A stretch of 18,784 bases of DNA from Myxococcota bacterium. Its GTDB lineage: Bacteria > Myxococcota_A > UBA9160 > PR03. Position 1 is the first letter of the stretch; every line of letters starts with the position of its first letter. Shown piece by piece: positions 7,600-16,182 of this stretch. A model generated the notes under the pieces. It ran no database searches, was not told the origin of the DNA, and worked only from the letters and a program-made list of their open reading frames with translations. The position numbers were made by a program, and so were the translations under genes. The stretch lies in assembly GCA_030066475.1 (NCBI GenBank), contig JASJBO010000072.1:1-18784 (forward strand), given 5' to 3'.

Positions 7600-7937
7600 G
7601 CGCGCCCGCCCCCGTGATCGTGTCCGTGCGGCCGCTCCGCCAACGCGCGGGTCCGCCCGGCGAGCGCCCCGGCGGCGCACAGCCCCTTCTCGGCGAGGAG
7701 CCGCTCGAACGCCGCCAGCCAGCGCGCGTAGTAGACGTAGCCCTCGCCGTCGGGGTGCTCCCGCTCCCAGTCGGCGATCTCGGCGATCAGGTGACGGCGG
7801 AACTCGTCCCAGGCGAAGACACCCTGCTCGTGGAGCGCCATCACCATGCCGAACGCGCGGCTCTCCCAGGGCGCGGCGAAGAGCAGCTCGCCGTTGCTGC
7901 GCGGCGGTGCGGCCGGGCCCTCGCGATCGAGCGTCAC
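7587..7937 (-). CDS. Nitrile hydratase accessory protein, p14K type
   Basis: This 116-residue protein resembles the small activators encoded after cobalt-type nitrile hydratase genes, which help insert metal into the alpha subunit and share ancestry with the beta N-terminus. Recognisable segments are [36 protein letters not shown] and [17 protein letters not shown]. The start is GTG at 7937, overlapping the alpha stop as GTGA, so translation is coupled. The C-terminus carries HGHDHGGG, a short His-rich tail that could hold a metal ion (inference). It is the last gene of the operon, and its end overlaps the convergent PilZ gene by 13 nt. Confidence 0.88.
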   Translation of the reverse strand: MTLDREGPAAPPRSNGELLFAAPWESRAFGMVMALHEQGVFAWDEFRRHLIAEIADWEREHPDGEGYVYYARWLAAFERLLAEKGLCAAGALAGRTRALAERPHGHDHGGGRAQSR

Positions 7938-8509
7938 GGCGCCGGCACCACCGCGACCCCGATCATCGCGTCGCGGCTCACCAGCTCGGCGAGGCGTTCC
8001 TCCGCCCAGCCCTCGGTGCCGGCCGGCCGTGCGGGCAGCACCAGGTAGCGGATCTCCGCGCTGCTGTCCCAGACGCGCACCTCGACGTCGGGGGCGAGCT
8101 CGAGCCCGAACTCGCGCAGCACGGCGCGCGGCTCGCGCACCACGCGCGAGCGATAGGCCGGCTCCTTGTACCAGGCAGGCGGCAGACCCAGCACCGGCCA
8201 CGGGTAGCAGGAGCACAGCGAACAGACGACGACGTTGTGCACCCCCGGCGTGTTCTCCACCACCACCAGGTGGCGGCCCTCCGCGCCCTCGATCCCGAGC
8301 TCGCCGATGGCGCTGCTCCCGTCTGCCAGCAGCCGCTCCTTGTAGGCCGGGTCGACCCAGGCGCGCGCCACGACGCGCCGCCCGTTCATGGGCCCCACGT
8401 CGCTCTCGTAGTGCCTCACGATCGCGTCGATCGCGCCCGTGCTCACGAGCCCCTGCTCGACGAGCAGCGACTCGAGGGCCTCGGTGCGCAGCGCCTGGTC
8501 GTCACCCAT
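7934..8509 (-). CDS. nthA: Nitrile hydratase subunit alpha
   Basis: This 191-residue catalytic subunit hydrates nitriles to amides with a non-corrin Co(III) or non-heme Fe(III) centre. The metal motif is Cys96-Ser97-Leu98-Cys99-Ser100-Cys101, followed by [20 protein letters not shown]. The second and third cysteines of such motifs are post-translationally oxidised in the family. Ser at the second motif position (codon tcg) is the iron-type signature, whereas cobalt enzymes usually have Thr; the YPWP after the motif is cobalt-like. The N-terminal region [16 protein letters not shown] and the [20 protein letters not shown] segment are typical. ATG 8509 overlaps the beta stop by 8 nt. Length is close to the family norm of about 200. 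The metal is uncertain; identity as nitrile hydratase alpha is firm, though thiocyanate hydrolase-type activity cannot be excluded. Confidence 0.95.
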   Translation of the reverse strand: MGDDQALRTEALESLLVEQGLVSTGAIDAIVRHYESDVGPMNGRRVVARAWVDPAYKERLLADGSSAIGELGIEGAEGRHLVVVENTPGVHNVVVCSLCSCYPWPVLGLPPAWYKEPAYRSRVVREPRAVLREFGLELAPDVEVRVWDSSAEIRYLVLPARPAGTEGWAEERLAELVSRDAMIGVAVVPAP

Positions 8510-9194
8510 GCGGGCGCTCCTCCTGCGGGGCGGACTCGAGATACGACTCGAACAGGTCGAGCCCGACCGACGCGCCCGTCTCGGCATCGGGGCCCCACAG
8601 CTCCCGGACGGCGAAGCGGACGTGGTACAGATGCTGGGGCTGCTCGCCCGCGCCGTGCGCGTTGGTGTCGGGGAAGACGAACCCGCCGTCGCAGCGCTCG
8701 ACCCGCCCGACCCGGCCCCGCACGTAGCGCGGCAGGCGGGTGTGCCCGGCCGGGTTGACGTTGCGCGCCCGCACCCGGTCGCCGGGCGCGAAGCGCGGCG
8801 GCGCGTCGAGCGGGCGCTGGTAGGTCGCCGGCGGGGGCTGGGGGAGCGGGGCCAGCTCGGCGTGGCGGAGCCGCTCGCGGACGGCATCGGGCGCCTCGCG
8901 CAGGGCCCGCGCGCGCGCCGCGAGGGCCGCGCCCGACACCACGCCGGTCTCGTCCAACAGCCGCTCGACCGAGGCGCGCCAGCGCTCGTAGTAGCTGGCG
9001 CGCAGGTAGTCCTCGGGCGCCATGCGCTCGATGCCGTGCCGGAAGGCGTCGGTGTTGTAGAGCCCGCGCGCGATCAGCATGCCGTTGATCGCCAGCACCC
9101 GTCCCTCCCACGGCGCGTGGAAGACGGGCTCGTCGGCCTCCACCTCGACGGCCCCGAAGCCGTGCATGCCGCCCAGGTCGTGGATGCCGTTCAC
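8502..9194 (-). CDS. nthB: Nitrile hydratase subunit beta
   Basis: This 230-residue partner of the alpha subunit starts with the family signature [14 protein letters not shown]. It contains [20 protein letters not shown], with Arg52 at the position of the conserved beta arginine that contacts the oxidised cysteines in characterised enzymes. The C-terminal SH3-like half includes [33 protein letters not shown] and [13 protein letters not shown], all typical. The start is GTG at 9194, 18 nt after the stop of the methyltransferase gene; its ribosome site is weak (GGGGCG). Beta before alpha followed by a p14K activator is the order usual for cobalt-type operons. No amidase or nitrilase gene is in the window to use the amide product. 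Confidence 0.95.
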   Translation of the reverse strand: MNGIHDLGGMHGFGAVEVEADEPVFHAPWEGRVLAINGMLIARGLYNTDAFRHGIERMAPEDYLRASYYERWRASVERLLDETGVVSGAALAARARALREAPDAVRERLRHAELAPLPQPPPATYQRPLDAPPRFAPGDRVRARNVNPAGHTRLPRYVRGRVGRVERCDGGFVFPDTNAHGAGEQPQHLYHVRFAVRELWGPDAETGASVGLDLFESYLESAPQEERPHG

Positions 9195-9212
9195 GACGCG
9201 CCCCAGGGTCCG

Positions 9213-9938
9213 TCACCTGCGCACCTCCCCGGTCATGGGAACGAAGCGCACGGGGAAGATCTTCTCCACCTCGACCCCCGCCTCGGTGCGCACGTGGACC
9301 TCGAGCTCCTGCCAGGCGTCGCCGACCGGGATCACCAGACGGCCGCCCGGCCGGAGCTGCTCGAGCAGGGGCTCGGGGATGCGCGGCGCGGCCGCCGTGA
9401 CCACGATCGCGTCGAAGGGCGCCGCCGCCGGCCAGCCCCGATAGCCGTCGCCGTGGCGGACCTGGACGCGCTCGAACCCCAGCCGGGCCAGGGTCGCGGC
9501 GGCCTCGCGCGCCAGCGGCTCGACGATCTCGATCGAGTAGACCTCGACCCCGGTGGCCGCCAGCACCGCGGCCTGGTAGCCCGAGCCGGTGCCGACCTCG
9601 AGCACGCGCGCGCCCGCGCGCGGCCGCGCCAGCTCGGTCATCGCCGCCACGATGTAGGGCTGGCTGATGGTCTGGCCGTGGCCGATCGGCAGCGGGCGGT
9701 CCTCGTAGGCCGCGTCCCGGAGCGACTCGGGCACGAACTCGTGCCGGGGCACCCGGCGCAGCGCCTCGAGCACGAGCGGGTCGCGCACGTCGCGCGCCTC
9801 GATCTGGTCGGCGACCATGCGCAGCCGGGCCGCCTCGAACGGATCGGCGCCGGCCGCGGCGGGGTCCGTTGGGGGCTCCGGCGCGCAGCTCGCGAGCGCG
9901 GCCAGCACGATCAGGGCGGCGTGGTTCCTGGACGTCAT
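9213..9938 (-). CDS. pcm: Protein-L-isoaspartate O-methyltransferase with lipoprotein signal
   Basis: This 241-residue SAM-dependent repair methyltransferase acts on isoaspartyl residues. The family hallmark [18 protein letters not shown] and the SAM-binding [16 protein letters not shown] are intact, as are [20 protein letters not shown] and [12 protein letters not shown]. Unlike the cytoplasmic enzyme it begins [20 protein letters not shown], a short positive N-region, a hydrophobic stretch and a lipobox L-A-S-C, so it is predicted to be a lipoprotein facing the periplasm. ATG 9938 is chosen over ATG 9950, because the latter ATG is part of the -10-like TATGCT. It heads the nitrile hydratase operon, with 18 nt to the next gene. 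Confidence 0.88.
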   Translation of the reverse strand: MTSRNHAALIVLAALASCAPEPPTDPAAAGADPFEAARLRMVADQIEARDVRDPLVLEALRRVPRHEFVPESLRDAAYEDRPLPIGHGQTISQPYIVAAMTELARPRAGARVLEVGTGSGYQAAVLAATGVEVYSIEIVEPLAREAAATLARLGFERVQVRHGDGYRGWPAAAPFDAIVVTAAAPRIPEPLLEQLRPGGRLVIPVGDAWQELEVHVRTEAGVEVEKIFPVRFVPMTGEVRR

Positions 9939-9945
9939 CGCCGGG

Positions 9946-9951
9946 AGCATA
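9946..9951 (-). promoter_or_regulatory. -10-like element TATGCT before pcm and the nitrile hydratase operon
   Basis: On the minus strand TATGCT is followed by 7 nt (CCCGGCG) and ATGACG. This repeats the rhomboid arrangement almost exactly (TATGCT, 6 nt, ATGACG). It implies a leaderless or near-leaderless transcript for the four-gene operon. No -35 consensus is visible. Confidence 0.5.
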
Positions 9952-9981
9952 CCCGACGCTTCCCGCCCCGTGGGACTCGGC

Positions 9982-9987
9982 TACCCT
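9982..9987 (+). promoter_or_regulatory. -10-like element TACCCT before uvrA
   Basis: TACCCT ends 11 nt before the uvrA ATG at 9999, predicting a leader of only a few bases. The divergent 60-bp gap to pcm thus holds both promoters. No LexA-type operator is evident in the gap. Confidence 0.35.
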
Positions 9988-9998
9988 CGCCCTCCCCC

Positions 9999-12860
9999 AT
10001 GCCGCGCGAGCTCGACCACGTCTTCATCCAGGGTGCGCGCGAGCACAATCTGCGCGGCATCGACGTCAAGATCCCGAAGAAGAGGCTCGTGGTGCTGACC
10101 GGCGTCTCGGGCTCCGGCAAGTCCTCGCTCGCCTTCGACACGCTCTACGCGGAGGGGCAGCGGCGCTACGTCGAGTCGCTGTCGGCGTACGCGCGCCAGT
10201 TCCTCGGCCAGATGGACAAGCCGCGCTACGACACCATCCGCGGGCTGTCGCCGACGATCTCGATCGAGCAGAAGACGACCGGCACCAACCCGCGCTCGAC
10301 GGTGGGGACGATCACCGAGATCTCGGACTACCTGCGCGTGCTGTTCGCGCGGGTGGGCGTCCAGCACTGCCACCGCTGCGGCAAGCCGGTGCGCAGCCAG
10401 ACGCCCGAGCAGATCGCGCGCGAGCTGCTGGCGCTGCCCGAGGGCACGCGCCTCACCCTGCTCGCGCCGGTGCTGGTCAACCGCAAGGGCGAGCACCGCG
10501 AGCTGCTCGCCGAGCTGCGCAAGGCGGGCTTCGTGCGGCTGCGGGTGGACGGCGAGGTGGTGCTGGCCGAGGAGGTCGAGGCGCTCGACAAGCGCCGCAA
10601 GCACCACGTGGAGGCGGTGGTCGACCGGCTGGTGGTGCGCTCCGGGCTGCGCGCGCGCGCCACCGAGTCGGTCGAGCAGGCGCTGCACACCGGCGAGGGC
10701 GTGCTGATCGCCCACACCGAGGCCGACGGCGATCGGGTCTTCTCCGAGAAGATGGCCTGCGGCGACTGCGGTCTCTCCTTCCCCGAGCTCACGCCGCAGG
10801 GCTTCTCGTTCAACAGCCCCCAGGGCATGTGCGGCGACTGCAACGGACTCGGCTCGCGCGTCGAGATCGACCCGGACCTCGTGATCCCCGACGACCGGCT
10901 CAGCATCGACGAGGGCGCCATCAAGCCCTGGGGCGGCGAGATCTCGAGCAAGACGAGCTGGTCGGGCATGCGCACCCAGATCGTGAAGCAGCTCGGGATT
11001 CGCTTCGACGTGCCCTGGCGCCGCATCCCGAAGCGCAAGCGCGACCAGCTCCTGTTCGGCACGGGCGACCGCGAGTTCAAGGTGCGCTGGGCGGGCAAGC
11101 GCGGCGGCAAGGCGACCTTCGTGATGACCTGGGAAGGCGCCCTGCCCCGCCTGATGCGCCGCTTCATGCAGACCGGCTCCGAGCGCGCCAAGCGCTGGTA
11201 CGCCCAGTTCCTGGCCGACACCGCCTGCTCCACCTGCCGCGGCTCGCGGCTGCGGCCCGAGAGTGCGGCTGTGCGGCTGGGCGACCGCACCATCGTCGAC
11301 ATCTCGGCCTTCACCATCGAGCAGGCGCGTGCCTTCTTCGCGGACCTCCGCCTCCGGGGCGCGGCGAAGCAGATCGCCGCCGAGCTGCTCAAGGAGATCC
11401 GCAGTCGCCTCGACTTCCTCGCCGCGGTGGGCCTGTCCTACCTGTCGCTCGACCGCGCCGGCCCGACCCTCTCGGGCGGCGAGTCGCAGCGGATCCGACT
11501 CGCCAGCCAGGTGGGCTCCGAGCTGACCGGCGTGATCTACATCCTCGACGAGCCCTCGATCGGACTGCACCAGCGCGACAACCGCAGGCTGCTCGACACG
11601 CTCGAGCACCTGCGCGACATCGGGAACACGGTGGTCGTGGTGGAGCACGACGAGGAGACCGTGCGCAGCGCCGACCACGTGATCGACTTCGGGCCCGGCG
11701 CCGGCGTGGCGGGCGGCGACGTGGTGCACGCGGGCACGCCGGCCAGCCTCGAGCGCAGCGGCAAGTCGCTGACCGGCGCCTACCTGTCGGGACGCGAGTC
11801 GATCGCGGTGCCGCGCGAGCGCCGCCGGCCGAGCGGCTCGCTCAAGGTGCTCGGGGCCAGCGAGAACAACCTCCAGGACGTCGACGTCGAGTTCCCGCTG
11901 GGCGGGCTGGTGGCCGTGACCGGCGTGTCGGGCGCGGGGAAGTCGACGCTGGTCAACGACATCCTGTACCCGGCCCTGTCGCGCGAGTTCCACGGCGCCA
12001 CGCGCCGCGTCGGCCGCCATCGCTCGATCTCGGGCGCCAGGCAGCTCGACAAGGTGATCAGCATCGACCAGCGGCCGATCGGACGCACGCCGCGCAGCAA
12101 CCCGGCCACCTACATCAAGGTCTTCGATGAGGTGCGCGGCTTCTTCGCCCAGCTGCCGGAGGCGCGCCTGCACGGCTTCAAGCCGGGACGCTTCTCGTTC
12201 AACGTCAAGGGCGGGCGCTGCGAGGCATGCCAGGGCGACGGCGTGCGGCGCATCGAGATGCACTTCCTGCCCGACGTCTACGTGCGCTGCGAGGAGTGCG
12301 ATGGGCGGCGCTTCAACCAGGCGACGCTGGGCGTGGCGTACAAGGGCAAGTCGATTGCCGACGTGCTCGAGCTGACCGTCGCCGAGGCGCTCGAGCTGTT
12401 CGCCGCCCACCCGAAGATCCGCGGCCCCCTCGAGCTGCTGCGCGACGTGGGCCTCGACTACCTGCACCTGGGCCAGCCCTCGCCCACGCTCTCGGGCGGC
12501 GAAGCGCAGCGCATCAAGCTGGCGCGCGAGCTCGCGCGGCGCGCCACGGGCCGCACCTTCTACATCCTCGACGAGCCCACCACGGGGCTCCACTTCGACG
12601 ACGTCCGCAAGCTGCTCGCCGTGCTCCAGCGCCTGGTCGACGCCGGCAACACCGTGGTGGTGATCGAGCACAACCTCGACGTGATCAAGACCGCCGACTG
12701 GGTGATCGACCTGGGTCCCGAGGGCGGGCCGCACGGCGGCCGGGTGCTCGCGCAGGGCCCGCCGGAGCAGGTGGCGCGCGTGAAGGGCTCGCACACGGGC
12801 CGCTACCTGGCGCCGCTGCTGCGCGCGAGGCCGCGCCCGCGCACGCGGCCTCGCGCTTGA
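9999..12860 (+). CDS. uvrA: Excinuclease ABC subunit A (UvrA)
   Basis: This 953-residue DNA-damage recognition ATPase of nucleotide excision repair works with UvrB and UvrC. It has two ABC modules: Walker [11 protein letters not shown] with Lys41 and [10 protein letters not shown] with Lys648; signature sequences [15 protein letters not shown] and [15 protein letters not shown]; Walker [16 protein letters not shown] and [15 protein letters not shown]. Cysteine pairs of the zinc modules are present (CGDCGLSF with [16 protein letters not shown] with CEECDG; also CHRCGK and CSTCRGS). The UvrB-binding region [16 protein letters not shown] is intact. Length matches the family (about 940). The C-terminus ends in an Arg/Pro-rich tail ([12 protein letters not shown]). 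The stop overlaps the start of the next gene. Confidence 0.98.
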   Translation: MPRELDHVFIQGAREHNLRGIDVKIPKKRLVVLTGVSGSGKSSLAFDTLYAEGQRRYVESLSAYARQFLGQMDKPRYDTIRGLSPTISIEQKTTGTNPRSTVGTITEISDYLRVLFARVGVQHCHRCGKPVRSQTPEQIARELLALPEGTRLTLLAPVLVNRKGEHRELLAELRKAGFVRLRVDGEVVLAEEVEALDKRRKHHVEAVVDRLVVRSGLRARATESVEQALHTGEGVLIAHTEADGDRVFSEKMACGDCGLSFPELTPQGFSFNSPQGMCGDCNGLGSRVEIDPDLVIPDDRLSIDEGAIKPWGGEISSKTSWSGMRTQIVKQLGIRFDVPWRRIPKRKRDQLLFGTGDREFKVRWAGKRGGKATFVMTWEGALPRLMRRFMQTGSERAKRWYAQFLADTACSTCRGSRLRPESAAVRLGDRTIVDISAFTIEQARAFFADLRLRGAAKQIAAELLKEIRSRLDFLAAVGLSYLSLDRAGPTLSGGESQRIRLASQVGSELTGVIYILDEPSIGLHQRDNRRLLDTLEHLRDIGNTVVVVEHDEETVRSADHVIDFGPGAGVAGGDVVHAGTPASLERSGKSLTGAYLSGRESIAVPRERRRPSGSLKVLGASENNLQDVDVEFPLGGLVAVTGVSGAGKSTLVNDILYPALSREFHGATRRVGRHRSISGARQLDKVISIDQRPIGRTPRSNPATYIKVFDEVRGFFAQLPEARLHGFKPGRFSFNVKGGRCEACQGDGVRRIEMHFLPDVYVRCEECDGRRFNQATLGVAYKGKSIADVLELTVAEALELFAAHPKIRGPLELLRDVGLDYLHLGQPSPTLSGGEAQRIKLARELARRATGRTFYILDEPTTGLHFDDVRKLLAVLQRLVDAGNTVVVIEHNLDVIKTADWVIDLGPEGGPHGGRVLAQGPPEQVARVKGSHTGRYLAPLLRARPRPRTRPRA

Positions 12861-13699
12861 AGCTCGGCCTCGCGCTCGGCCGCCTGCACCCGGCACGGCA
12901 CCTCGACGTGGCGCTCGAGGCCGAGCGGCTGGGCTACGAGTCGCTTTGGCTGCCGGAGCACCTCGTCTTCCCGCTGCGGATGGCCGGCTCGCCCCAGGCG
13001 GGCGACGTGCACCCGCCGGTTCCGCCCACGACGCCGGTGTTCGACTGCTTCGCCTACCTCGCCTTCCTGGCCGGGCGTACCGAGCGAGTGCGGCTCGGCT
13101 CGCACGTCTACCTGCTCGGCCTGCGCCACCCGTTCGTCGCGGCGCGCGCGGTGCAGACGCTCGACCTCGTCTCCGGCGGACGCGCCCTGGTGGGCGTGGG
13201 CGCCGGCTGGCTCGCCAGCGAGTGGGACGCGGCCGGCCTCGACTTCGCGACGCGGGGCCGCCGTCTCGACGAGGCGCTCGCCGTCTGCCAGCGGCTGTGG
13301 ACCGAGCCGGTGGTGGCCCACCGCGGCGAGTTCTTCGAGTTCGAGCCGGTCGCCTTCGAGCCGAAGCCGGCCCAGAAGCCCTGGCCGCCGATCCTGGTGG
13401 GCGGCGAGTCGCGCCCCGCCCTGCGCCGCGCCGCCCGGCTGGGCGACGGCTGGGTGGGCCTGGAGCACACGCCCACCTCGGTCGCAGGGCCGATCGCCGC
13501 GCTGCGGCGACTGCGCGCCGAGACCGGCCGCGAGGGGGCCTTCGAGCTCTGCGTCGGCGCCCGCGATCCCAGCGCCGACGACGTGCGCCGCTTCGCGGAG
13601 GCCGGCGTGACGCGCCTGATCCTCGCGCCCTGGCAACGCTCGCGCGAGGCGCTGGACGCCATCCGCCGCACCGCCGACCGGCTCCTCACCCGGCGGTAG
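12857..13699 (+). CDS. Luciferase-like monooxygenase (LLM), probable F420-dependent oxidoreductase
   Basis: This 280-residue TIM-barrel flavin or F420-dependent enzyme begins [13 protein letters not shown] at TTG 12857; this codon overlaps the uvrA stop as TTGA. Family marks are YESLWLPEHLVFP, RVRLGSHVYLLGLRHPF, RAVQTLDLVSGGR, VGVGAGWLASEW, RGRRLDEALAVCQRLWTE and ILVGGESRPALRRAARLGDGW, as in the Rv2161c-like F420 subfamily. The substrate is unknown. The unusual TTG start and tight overlap suggest translation coupled to uvrA, although a shared function is not obvious. The gene ends 3 nt before repeat copy 4. Confidence 0.88.
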   Translation: MKLGLALGRLHPARHLDVALEAERLGYESLWLPEHLVFPLRMAGSPQAGDVHPPVPPTTPVFDCFAYLAFLAGRTERVRLGSHVYLLGLRHPFVAARAVQTLDLVSGGRALVGVGAGWLASEWDAAGLDFATRGRRLDEALAVCQRLWTEPVVAHRGEFFEFEPVAFEPKPAQKPWPPILVGGESRPALRRAARLGDGWVGLEHTPTSVAGPIAALRRLRAETGREGAFELCVGARDPSADDVRRFAEAGVTRLILAPWQRSREALDAIRRTADRLLTRR

Positions 13700-13702
13700 G
13701 TA

Positions 13703-13761
13703 CCCCGCAAGCGGAGGCGAAGCCGAAGCGCGCAGCGAGCCACAGGCGAGCGAAGTCCATC
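13703..13761 (-). repeat. Dispersed intergenic repeat, copy 4
   Basis: On the minus strand it reads TGATGGACTTCGCTCGCC, then the core, a weak hairpin at 13716-13724 (GGC, GAA, GCC as read on plus) and GCTTGCGGGG. It starts 3 nt after the stop of the upstream luciferase-like gene. Over 56 bases it differs from copy 5 at a single position (13742 versus 13840). Confidence 0.9.
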
Positions 13762-13800
13762 AAGACGCGCCCGCACCGGCAACGACTTCCTACGCGGGCA

Positions 13801-13856
13801 CCCCGCAAGCGGAGGCGAAGCCGAAGCGCGCAGCGAGCCGCAGGCGAGCGAAGTCC
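13801..13856 (-). repeat. Dispersed intergenic repeat, copy 5, abutting a stop codon
   Basis: This is the same element in the same orientation, 98 bp from copy 4. Its core GGACTTCG on the minus strand follows immediately after the TGA stop of the minus-strand luciferase-like gene (13857-13859). The linker to copy 4 (13759-13800) keeps the tail pattern of copies 1 and 2 (TGCC, then CGTTGCCGG, then CTTGATGGAC). Copies 5 and 4 are therefore a diverged tandem pair like copies 1 and 2. Confidence 0.9.
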
Positions 13857-14765
13857 TCAAAAGGCGGCGAACAGCTCCTCGAACGCCTGCATCTGCTTGC
13901 CGACCGCGGAGGACGGCACCAGGATCGGCGTGCGGACGCCGGCGTCGAACCAGGCCTCGAGTCCCTCGCGCACCTTCGCGACCGGACCGAACAGGGTCGT
14001 GTCCTCGAGCCAGCGGTCGGGCAGCAGCCCGGGGATGCGCTTGCGCTCGCGGGCGGCGAGCGCCTTCTCGACCGCCTCCATCTCCTCGACCCAGCCCGCC
14101 GCCTTCCAGTAGTTCCGGTAGTTGGGCAACGTGACGTAGCCCGAGAGCGTGCGGCGATTGACCGCGGCGGCGGCCGCGACGTCGTCGCAGATGCAGGTCG
14201 GGATCATGTTGCCGATGAAGAAGCCCGGGTCGTCGCCCCGGGCGGGTGGCAACACGCCCAGGGTGTGCGGCACGTGGGAGCGCGCCACGTTCGCGAACAC
14301 CACGCCCTCGGCGATCTCGCCGGCCAACGCCACCATCTTGTCGCGCAGGCCGGCCAGCACCACGGGCGGCAGCTCGCCGGCCCGCGGCACGGCGCGCAGC
14401 GCCTCGACGAACTGGCGGGTGTCGGCCAGGGGGCGTCCGGTCGCGACCCCGAGCCGCTCGTTCATCGGACCGTGGCTCACGCCCACGCCGAAGTGGAAGC
14501 GACCGCCCGAGAGCTCGTGCACCAGCGACGCGGTGGCCGCGTACTCGGAGACGTGGCGCGCGTAGAGGTTCACGATCGCGGTGCCGATCGGGATGCGCTC
14601 GGTGGTGAGCGCGAGCGCCTCGCACAGCCCGAGCCCATCGCCGAAGCTGGCGCAGTAGATGCCCGCGAACTCGCGGCGCTCGATCTCTGCGGCCAGCTCG
14701 AGGGTGGCGCGGCGGCGGCCGGGAACGGCGGCCAGGGCGACGGCGGGCATGCGCGCGACGGACAT
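13857..14765 (-). CDS. Luciferase-like monooxygenase (LLM), second paralogue
   Basis: This 302-residue TIM-barrel oxidoreductase shows EFAGIYCASFGDGLGLCEAL, ERIPIGTAIVNLYARHVSEY, ATASLVHELSGGRFHFGVGV, SHGPMNERLGV and PVVLAGLRDKMVALAGEIAE, the usual order of luciferase-like domain motifs. It is only distantly similar to the gene at 12857. The cofactor is probably F420 or FMN and the substrate is unknown. ATG 14765 is preferred to an upstream in-frame start because AAGGAG lies 6 nt before it. It converges with the upstream LLM gene across the repeat pair and is divergent from the glycosyltransferase across 167 bp. Confidence 0.9.
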   Translation of the reverse strand: MSVARMPAVALAAVPGRRRATLELAAEIERREFAGIYCASFGDGLGLCEALALTTERIPIGTAIVNLYARHVSEYAATASLVHELSGGRFHFGVGVSHGPMNERLGVATGRPLADTRQFVEALRAVPRAGELPPVVLAGLRDKMVALAGEIAEGVVFANVARSHVPHTLGVLPPARGDDPGFFIGNMIPTCICDDVAAAAAVNRRTLSGYVTLPNYRNYWKAAGWVEEMEAVEKALAARERKRIPGLLPDRWLEDTTLFGPVAKVREGLEAWFDAGVRTPILVPSSAVGKQMQAFEELFAAF

Positions 14766-14802
14766 CGGGCTCTCCTTCTCGGGCCGGCGGCGAAGCCGCG
14801 CG

Positions 14803-14808
14803 AGTCTA
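14803..14808 (-). promoter_or_regulatory. -10-like element TAGACT before the second LLM gene
   Basis: On the minus strand TAGACT lies 37 nt before ATG 14765. The leader between them carries a small perfect hairpin at 14787-14799 (GCGGC, GAA, GCCGC as read on plus) and then the AAGGAG ribosome site. It fits the TANNCT pattern. Confidence 0.4.
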
Positions 14809-14911
14809 TCACGCCCCCTGCTGCGTCCCGCCTGCGCACGCGTTGCCGGGATCGCGCACGCTGTCCGCCTCAAGCTGGCGCGGCGAACGATCGATCCACG
14901 GAACGGACCGC

Positions 14912-14929
14912 GGGGGTTGGGAGACCCCC
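14912..14929 (+). promoter_or_regulatory. Hairpin presenting the ribosome site of the glycosyltransferase gene
   Basis: GGGGGT pairs perfectly with ACCCCC around the loop TGGGAG. The only plausible Shine-Dalgarno sequence (GGGAG) is in the loop, and the stem ends 3 nt before ATG 14933. No TANNCT element was found upstream of this gene. Confidence 0.4.
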
Positions 14930-14932
14930 TCC

Positions 14933-16153
14933 ATGCGTATTGCGCTCGCCGCCGAGGGCAGCCGCGGCGACATCCATCCCCTGCTCGGACTGGGACAGGC
15001 GCTCGAGCGCGCCGGGCATCGGGTGCTGCTGTGCGCCCCGCCCGACTTCGCCGAGGACGCCGCCGAGCGCGGCATCGACTTCCATCCCGTCGGTGCTTCG
15101 GTGCGCGACTACCTCACGGCCCACGCGCAGGCGATCGACGGACGCGCCCGCTCGATCCTCGGCGAGGCCTCGCGCTACGCGCGCGAGAGCCTGACGCGCC
15201 AGTTCTCCGAGCTGCCGCCCGCCCTCGACGGCGTCGACCTGGTGGTGGGCGGCGGCGTCCAGGCCGCGGCCGCGACCGCCGCCGAGCGGCTCGGCGTGCC
15301 CTACCGCTACGTGGTCTACTGCCCCGCGCTGCTGCCCTCGCGGGAGTACCCGCCCATGGTGGTGCCCCGCCAGTCGCTGCCGCGCTGGCTGAACCGGACG
15401 CTGTGGCGCCTGTTCCTGCCCGCGATGGCGAGCGTGTTCCGCCGCGGGCTGAACCAGGAGCGCGCGGCCCTGGGACTGCCGCCGGTCCGCGACGTGTGGC
15501 GCCACCTGCTCGGCGAGCGACCGGTGCTCGCCGTCGATCCCAGCCTCGCCACCCAGCCACCGGACTGCCCGTTCGAGGTGCAGCAGCTCGCCTGCCTCCA
15601 CCCGTTCCGGCCGGAGCCGCTGCCGCCCAAGCTCGAGAGCTTCCTGGCGCAGGGCCTGCCGCCGGTCTACTTCGGCTTCGGCAGCATGCCGGCGGCGGAT
15701 CCGGCGGCGACCACGCGCGCCGTGCTGGACGCGGTCGACGCGTTGGGCTGCCGCGCGATCGTGTCGCGGGGCTGGGCCGGCCTGGGCGACGGGCCGCTGC
15801 CGGACGGCGTCCTCGCCATCGGACCCGTCTCGCACCCGGCGCTGTTCCCGCGCGTGGCCGCGGTCGTGCATCACGGCGGAGCCGGCACGACGACGACGGC
15901 GGCCCGCGCCGGCGTCCCGCAGGTGCTGGTGCCCCACGTGTTCGACCAGTTCTACTGGGCGCGTCAGATCGAGCGGCACGGCGTGGGCCCCCCGCCGGTG
16001 CTGCGCCGCCGCCTCGACGCGGCCGGCCTCGCCGAGGCCCTCGCCTCGATCCTCGACAACGAGTTCGTCGGCGACCGCGCCCGCGAGCTCGGCGAACGCC
16101 TGCGCGCCGAGGCCAACCTGGACGCGGCGGCGTCGGCACTCGTGGCTGGCTAG
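14933..16153 (+). CDS. Glycosyltransferase, GT1/GT28 (sterol or macrolide UGT-like)
   Basis: This 406-residue GT-B fold enzyme likely transfers a sugar from a nucleotide donor to a lipid, sterol or secondary metabolite. The N-terminal acceptor domain begins MRIALAAEGSRGDIHPLLGL, the GT28-type start found in sterol glucosyltransferases. The C-terminal donor domain has PVYFGFGSMPAADP, AIVSRGWAGLG and, at about residues 312-345, HHGGAGTTTTAARAGVPQVL followed by PHVFDQFYWARQIERHGVG, the donor-binding signature including the Asp-Gln pair. No signal peptide is seen. Start at 14933 is fixed by the match of residue 1 to the family start. A perfect hairpin follows the stop. Confidence 0.92.
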   Translation: MRIALAAEGSRGDIHPLLGLGQALERAGHRVLLCAPPDFAEDAAERGIDFHPVGASVRDYLTAHAQAIDGRARSILGEASRYARESLTRQFSELPPALDGVDLVVGGGVQAAAATAAERLGVPYRYVVYCPALLPSREYPPMVVPRQSLPRWLNRTLWRLFLPAMASVFRRGLNQERAALGLPPVRDVWRHLLGERPVLAVDPSLATQPPDCPFEVQQLACLHPFRPEPLPPKLESFLAQGLPPVYFGFGSMPAADPAATTRAVLDAVDALGCRAIVSRGWAGLGDGPLPDGVLAIGPVSHPALFPRVAAVVHHGGAGTTTTAARAGVPQVLVPHVFDQFYWARQIERHGVGPPPVLRRRLDAAGLAEALASILDNEFVGDRARELGERLRAEANLDAAASALVAG

Positions 16154-16172
16154 GCGCGGCCGGAGGCCGCGC
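16154..16172 (+). terminator. Perfect GC hairpin directly after the glycosyltransferase stop
   Basis: GCGCGGCC, loop GGA, GGCCGCGC: eight base pairs without mismatch, beginning at the first base after the TAG. There is no U-tract, so it may be a Rho-assisted or GC-rich terminator or an mRNA 3' end stabiliser. Repeat copy 6 begins 10 nt later. Confidence 0.5.
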
Positions 16173-16182
16173 CTGGCCCAGC

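Noticed and set aside
9939..9950. Alternative pcm start at ATG 9950
   Set aside because: That ATG is inside the -10-like TATGCT. The start 12 nt later gives the arrangement seen in the rhomboid gene and a better signal peptide.
9981..12896. Very long open frame antisense to uvrA, and similar long frames opposite the oxidoreductase (3429-6767) and opposite ilvB (16253-18682)
   Set aside because: They are by-products of GC-ending codon use in the true genes. Their products are low-complexity Arg/Ala/His-rich sequences with no family motifs.
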